Shown piece after piece: positions 61,353 to 64,000 of a DNA stretch of 64,000 nucleotides; the stretch's first letter is position 1, and the number at the start of each line of letters is the position of its first letter. The notes beneath the pieces are model-generated. The model saw only the letters and a program-made list of their open reading frames with translations. It was not told the origin of the DNA and did no database searches. Position numbers and translations under genes: made by a program. The stretch comes from Vulcanisaeta souniana JCM 11219. Its GTDB lineage: Archaea > Thermoproteota > Thermoprotei > Thermoproteales > Thermocladiaceae. The DNA lies in the NCBI RefSeq assembly GCF_026000775.1, contig NZ_AP026830.1:1511056-1575055 (forward strand). The letters run 5' to 3'.

Positions 61353-61898
61353 GTGTATAGGGTAGTAGGACTTGCCATGCCTCGATGGGACTTGGGTACG
61401 GTTGGTTACGTGGTTGGTTCCCCCAGTGATATTGATAAGGCATTTACGGAGCTTTACCTGCGTTGTTACCCCACGACCAATGACATGACCAGGGAAATGA
61501 GCGGTAAGATCTCCTGCATAATTGCCTCCATTAGGAGGGGTTTACCGGTAAGTAGTGCTGTGTTTTTGCTTGATCCCTATGGTATAGCCAACGAGGTCGG
61601 CACAAGGTACGGCATTAAGAGGGATATTATTCTCAATTGGGTGTATTCTTGGTTTATTAATTACCTAAGAAGTGATGGTTTCATCGCAGATACTGACGTG
61701 GTGTTTCTCGACCAGGAATTATCGGCATTATCCCAGGTAATAAAGGCAAGTATTGGCGGTAGCGCAAGCGCAATAGCCGGTATAATGGCTACAATAATCA
61801 TGGTTAAGAGGATAAACACTGGTGAACTGCCGATAAGGGTCATTGACGTAAGGGATAGAGCCTTTAAACACGTGGAGGATCTAGTCACAAACCGTTGA
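61353..61898 (+). CDS. Soluble protein, unknown function
   Basis: A 181-residue protein. After a strand segment (YRVVGLAMPRWDLGTVGYVVG), it is mainly helical: SDIDKAFTELYLRCYP, SCIIASIRRGLPVSSAVFLLD, RDIILNWVYSWFINYLRSDGFIADTDVVFLDQE and a hydrophobic helix with GGSASAIAGIMATIIMVKRI. No recognisable domain. I keep the GTG at 61353 because a TATA-like box lies 26 bases before it; ATG 61377 is the alternative. Its stop codon is directly next to the 3' end of an antisense sRNA candidate. Confidence 0.5.
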   Translation: MYRVVGLAMPRWDLGTVGYVVGSPSDIDKAFTELYLRCYPTTNDMTREMSGKISCIIASIRRGLPVSSAVFLLDPYGIANEVGTRYGIKRDIILNWVYSWFINYLRSDGFIADTDVVFLDQELSALSQVIKASIGGSASAIAGIMATIIMVKRINTGELPIRVIDVRDRAFKHVEDLVTNR

Positions 61899-61947
61899 TC
61901 AGTATTTCCGGCGTCAATCACAGCTCAGGCAAATGCCTTTTCATCAC
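61899..61947 (-). ncRNA. Candidate C/D box guide sRNA with textbook spacing, minus strand
   Basis: Read on the minus strand: box C gtgatga (61947-61941), a 12-base D' guide (61940-61929), box D' ctga (61928-61925), a four-base spacer, a C' variant tgattga (61920-61914), an 11-base D guide (61913-61903) and box D ctga (61902-61899). Both intervals match the roughly 12-base archaeal rule. It occupies the gap between the 61353 gene and the first DUF35 gene, antisense to both. Methylation targets were not identified. Confidence 0.7.
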
Positions 61948-62035
61948 AATAAACTGAGGCGATGCGATTAATTTAAAGGTCTTTTCACCACCATTAAAGG
62001 TGATTCTTAAATACAGTTGGTTATAGTTCTATATT

Positions 62036-62548
62036 ATGGTTGGAGGCACGCCAATTAAGGAGGGCGAGATTAGGAATTACCCCCATGAGGAGTGGGTAAA
62101 GCCGTTTCAGTACAACGTGACAGCAGGAACAGCCTATTCCAAGTTCCTTGAGGGCTTAAGGAACGGGAGGATCTATGGGACGTACTGCGGTAGGTGTGGT
62201 CACGTATTCGTCCCGCCAAAGATGTATTGTCCGTACTGCTTCAAGCCAGTTGATGGTTGGGTTGAGGTTAGGGATGAGGGTACCGTAATTACTGCCGTAG
62301 CTAGTTACATAAGTGGTACGAGAGAGCCACTTAAGGAGCCGAGGATTGTGGGCGTCATTAAACTTGATGTACCAGGCAAGGAGTTCAGCGAGCATAGGTT
62401 CCCCGGCATAATGCATTACCTATGCGTTGATCCCGAGGATGTTAAGTCAATGAAGGTATTTGGCATGAGGGTTAAGGCTCGGTGGAAACCCGCCAATCAA
62501 AGAACGGGGTCTGTACTAGATATTGAGTGCTTCGAGCCCGTGAGGTGA
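62036..62548 (+). CDS. DUF35 zinc-ribbon/OB-fold protein, first of a pair
   Basis: A 170-residue acyl-CoA-associated protein. Residues about 35-70 hold the helix and rubredoxin-like zinc ribbon (KFLEGLRNGRIYGTYC, CGHVFVPPKMYCPYC), and 75-165 an OB fold (EVRDEGTVITAVASYIS, VGVIKLD, MRVKARWKP). DUF35 proteins hold thiolase and HMG-CoA synthase together in archaeal mevalonate synthesis or channel CoA intermediates with other thiolases. No thiolase gene lies beside this pair. A TATA-like ttcttaaata is centred 27 bases before the ATG. A frameshifted relative is at 42941-43085. Confidence 0.9.
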   Translation: MVGGTPIKEGEIRNYPHEEWVKPFQYNVTAGTAYSKFLEGLRNGRIYGTYCGRCGHVFVPPKMYCPYCFKPVDGWVEVRDEGTVITAVASYISGTREPLKEPRIVGVIKLDVPGKEFSEHRFPGIMHYLCVDPEDVKSMKVFGMRVKARWKPANQRTGSVLDIECFEPVR

Positions 62549-62550
62549 GG
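62542..62550 (+). promoter_or_regulatory. Shine-Dalgarno that sets the second DUF35 start
   Basis: The purine run gaggtgagg, three bases before ATG 62554, is complementary to the archaeal 16S 3' end. It overlaps the end of the first DUF35 gene, marking an internal operon start in a region where first genes are otherwise leaderless. Confidence 0.6.
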
Positions 62551-62553
62551 GGC

Positions 62554-63021
62554 ATGTCCTTCGAGAAAATCAATGTGAACAGGGATATTAAGCACTGGCT
62601 CCACGTAATTGAGCAGGGCTATAGGTATACCGCAGGCCCAATAGGTACTAAGTTCCTTGAGGGCGTTAAAGCTGGTAAATTACTCGCCGGTAAATGCCCT
62701 GTGTGTGGTAGGTTGTTAATTCCTCCAAAGGCCTTTTGCCAGTATGATTTTGCTGAGATTAGGGAATTAGTGGAGATAGCGCCCGTGGGTGTTGTCAGGA
62801 CTTACACGGTGGTTTATGAGGACTCGTACGGCAACAAACTACCTAAGCCCGTGGTCATGGGCTTCATAGAGTTCCCAGGGGTTACTGGCGGTCTCGTTCA
62901 TTATATAATCAATGTTGAACCAAGTAACGTTAGGGTTGGGCTTAAGGTTAGGCCTGTGTTTAAGTCAGTGAATGAGAGGAGGGGCTCCATAACTGATATA
63001 CTTGGTTTTGAACCGGTTTAG
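62554..63021 (+). CDS. DUF35 zinc-ribbon/OB-fold protein, second of a pair
   Basis: I place the start at ATG 62554 (MSFEKINVNRD): a strong Shine-Dalgarno, gaggtgagg, lies at 62542-62550, while the longer frame from 62527 would overlap the first gene. The 155-residue protein has the helix and ribbon GTKFLEGVKAGKLLAGKCPVCGRLLIPPKAFC (in part), where the fourth ribbon position is Asp (QYDF) instead of Cys, and an OB fold (GVVRTYTVVYEDSYG, VMGFIEFPG, LKVRPVFK). Two different DUF35 proteins in tandem suggest a heteromeric partner for one thiolase complex encoded elsewhere. Confidence 0.88.
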   Translation: MSFEKINVNRDIKHWLHVIEQGYRYTAGPIGTKFLEGVKAGKLLAGKCPVCGRLLIPPKAFCQYDFAEIRELVEIAPVGVVRTYTVVYEDSYGNKLPKPVVMGFIEFPGVTGGLVHYIINVEPSNVRVGLKVRPVFKSVNERRGSITDILGFEPV

Positions 63022-63079
63022 GTTCCCTGATTGAAATGCCGAAAATCTTAAAAGGAATTAAAGTTGTTGGTTTTCCTGA

Positions 63080-63766
63080 ATGAGTCAATCGCAAAAGAGG
63101 GTTCCCGTGTATAAGAAGATACTGCAGGATAGAATTAAGGAGTGGATGGTGAAGGAGTTCCTAAACTATAGACTGGCTAAGCAGGGTTATGTTGATTCCG
63201 ATGTACTGAAGACGCCGCTTGGCACGAGAATAATCATTTATGCCGAGAGGCCGAATAGGGTAATTGGCAGGAAGGGAGTCATTGTTAAGGAATTAACGGA
63301 ATTACTCAGTAGGAAACTTGAGGTTGAGAATCCAATAATCGATGTAACACCAATACAGAACCCAGAGCTTAATCCCAAGATCATTGCCAATAGGATTGCC
63401 TGGGCAATGACCAAGGGCGTTAAGTTCAGGAGGGCTGGTATGATCGCCGTGAGGCAGATAATGGATGGTGGCGCAAGGGGTACCGAGATAAAGATTAGTG
63501 GTAAATTAACCAGTGAGAGGTCAAGGTTTGAGAAGTACGTATTTGGTGTGGTCTATAAGAATGGGTATGATGCAAAGAGTAAGGTTCAGAGGTTCGTGGG
63601 GCAGGTCCTCCTAAAGCCGGGTCTTTATGGTATTGAGGTTAGGATAACACCGCCAATCAGGGTTAGTGATGAGTTCCAAATAAAACCGCCAACCAGGGAG
63701 GCAATTGCCGAGACCCAGGCACAACAGGCTGGAGGTGGTGAGGGTGGCGAGCAGGCAGAAACTTAA
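63080..63766 (+). CDS. rps3: Ribosomal protein uS3
   Basis: A 228-residue archaeal S3. The KH domain is visible: RIIIYAERPNRVIGRKGVIVKELTELL (GRKG loop). The C-terminal domain has RRAGMIAVRQIMDGGARGTEIKISGKLTSERSR and the region PGLYGIEVRITPPIRVSDEF. The tail is Gln/Gly/Glu-rich (ETQAQQAGGGEGGEQAET) and low-complexity. A TATA-like cttaaaag lies about 29 bases before the ATG, so transcription starts at this gene instead of at the usual uL22-uS19 genes, which are not upstream. uL29 begins inside its last codons. Confidence 0.96.
   Translation: MSQSQKRVPVYKKILQDRIKEWMVKEFLNYRLAKQGYVDSDVLKTPLGTRIIIYAERPNRVIGRKGVIVKELTELLSRKLEVENPIIDVTPIQNPELNPKIIANRIAWAMTKGVKFRRAGMIAVRQIMDGGARGTEIKISGKLTSERSRFEKYVFGVVYKNGYDAKSKVQRFVGQVLLKPGLYGIEVRITPPIRVSDEFQIKPPTREAIAETQAQQAGGGEGGEQAET
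63731..63742 (+). promoter_or_regulatory. Shine-Dalgarno within rps3 that sets the uL29 GTG start
   Basis: The sequence ggaggtggtgag ends one base before GTG 63744 and serves as both codons for the Gly/Glu-rich S3 tail and ribosome binding site of uL29. Confidence 0.55.
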
Positions 63767-63962
63767 TGCTAAGACTATTAGGGGCATGAAACCTGAGGAT
63801 AGGGCTAAATTACTTAACGACTTGAGGAATGAGTTACTTAGGTTGCAGACGCAGAGGGAGAGAGGCACGTTGGAGAATCCAGGTAGGGTTAGGGCTGTTA
63901 AGAGGGCGATTGCCAGGGTACTAACGATAATGAATGAAGAGATTAGGAAGGCTTCCAAGTAA
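63744..63962 (+). CDS. rpl29: Ribosomal protein uL29
   Basis: I start at GTG 63744 (codons for VASRQKLNAKT), 23 bases inside the end of the uS3 gene, because a strong Shine-Dalgarno (ggaggtggtgag, 63731-63742) precedes it and the upstream part of the frame (from ATG 63705) matches nothing in L29. The 72-residue product has the typical long helical hairpin: RGMKPEDRAKLLNDLRNELLRLQTQRERGTLENPGRVRAVKRAIARVLTIMNEE (in part NELLRLQTQRERGTLENPGR). It is a large-subunit protein near the exit tunnel. Translation is probably coupled to uS3. Confidence 0.92.
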   Translation: MASRQKLNAKTIRGMKPEDRAKLLNDLRNELLRLQTQRERGTLENPGRVRAVKRAIARVLTIMNEEIRKASK

Positions 63963-63968
63963 TCGTAA

Positions 63969-64000
63969 ATGAGGAAACCCCTTTTATTCAGGTTCATAAC
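63969..64000 (+). CDS. Possible start of the next gene, cut by the window end
   Basis: ATG at 63969 opens a frame (MRKPLLFRFI) to the window edge, seven bases after the uL29 stop. In archaeal ribosomal clusters a small gene such as SUI1 or RNase P component 1 often follows uL29, but ten residues do not allow recognition. Confidence 0.25.
   Translation, partial: MRKPLLFRFI

Noticed and set aside
1-64000. tRNA and rRNA genes
   Set aside because: I looked for T-arm and anticodon-arm patterns in the gaps and found none convincing; a covariance search could still find an intron-containing or split tRNA.

Overview
The window looks like a chromosome segment of a hyperthermophilic crenarchaeon of the Thermoproteales, most like Vulcanisaeta or Caldivirga. 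The evidence is archaeal informational genes (Nop5 and fibrillarin, Trm1, uS3/uL29, aCPSF2, a TIP49-type RuvB-like ATPase), archaeal lipid genes (CDP-archaeol synthase, a UbiA/DGGGP-type prenyltransferase), A-ATPase subunit F, archaeal GTP cyclohydrolase III, and promoters with a TATA-like box about 25-30 bases before the start codon, so many mRNAs appear leaderless. The genus is inferred; no rRNA or tRNA was seen.

Layout. 0-5 kb: a truncated leftward gene, a PadR regulator, an ATPase, a class V aminotransferase and succinate dehydrogenase B-C-D without the flavoprotein. 5-10 kb: two archaeal HTH regulators, a UPF0200 kinase, Trm1 and the FlpA-Nop5 pair. 10-18 kb: small unknowns, a TauE/SafE permease, pyruvate phosphate dikinase and a proton-pumping pyrophosphatase, the last two linked by pyrophosphate. 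18-27 kb: an M24 peptidase, a histidine phosphatase, two divergent radical SAM/SPASM enzymes (haem-pathway AhbC/AhbD-like), an RNase, the RuvB-like ATPase and a DUF47 protein. 27-38 kb: a roadblock protein, an orphan molybdenum hydroxylase large subunit, a tandem pair of unknown helical paralogues, and a cluster of an RND/MmpL exporter, a LolD-like ATPase without permease, and a tail-anchored coiled-coil surface protein. 37-43 kb: GTP cyclohydrolase I, an RNA-binding protein, dihydroxy-acid dehydratase, a PEBP protein and an ABC-2 exporter. 43-44.3 kb: a gene graveyard. 44-52 kb: a cysteine-cluster protein, two HAD hydrolases, GTP cyclohydrolase III, a membrane-bound winged-helix protein beside an Asn/Thr- and His-rich secreted protein, VKOR and MoeA. 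52-54 kb: an IS200/IS605 element with intact TnpA and broken TnpB. 54-64 kb: two acyl-CoA synthetase-family genes (one cut off at the IS boundary), an archaeal GltB-like enzyme, lipid genes, zinc-finger proteins, two DUF35 proteins and uS3-uL29.

The most useful items not obvious from coding annotation are: three candidate C/D box sRNAs between genes, two with textbook box spacing, in the same window as the fibrillarin and Nop5 genes that would use them; a 48-base relic of the IS element in which left and right ends are fused inside their shared hairpin, just upstream of a regulator's TATA box; a ligase truncated by the IS exactly before its catalytic-lysine segment; and a frameshifted pseudogene copy of the DUF35 protein encoded intact 19 kb away. 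The best candidate for an undescribed functional system is the RND / ABC-ATPase / surface-protein cluster at 31.3-37.6 kb.
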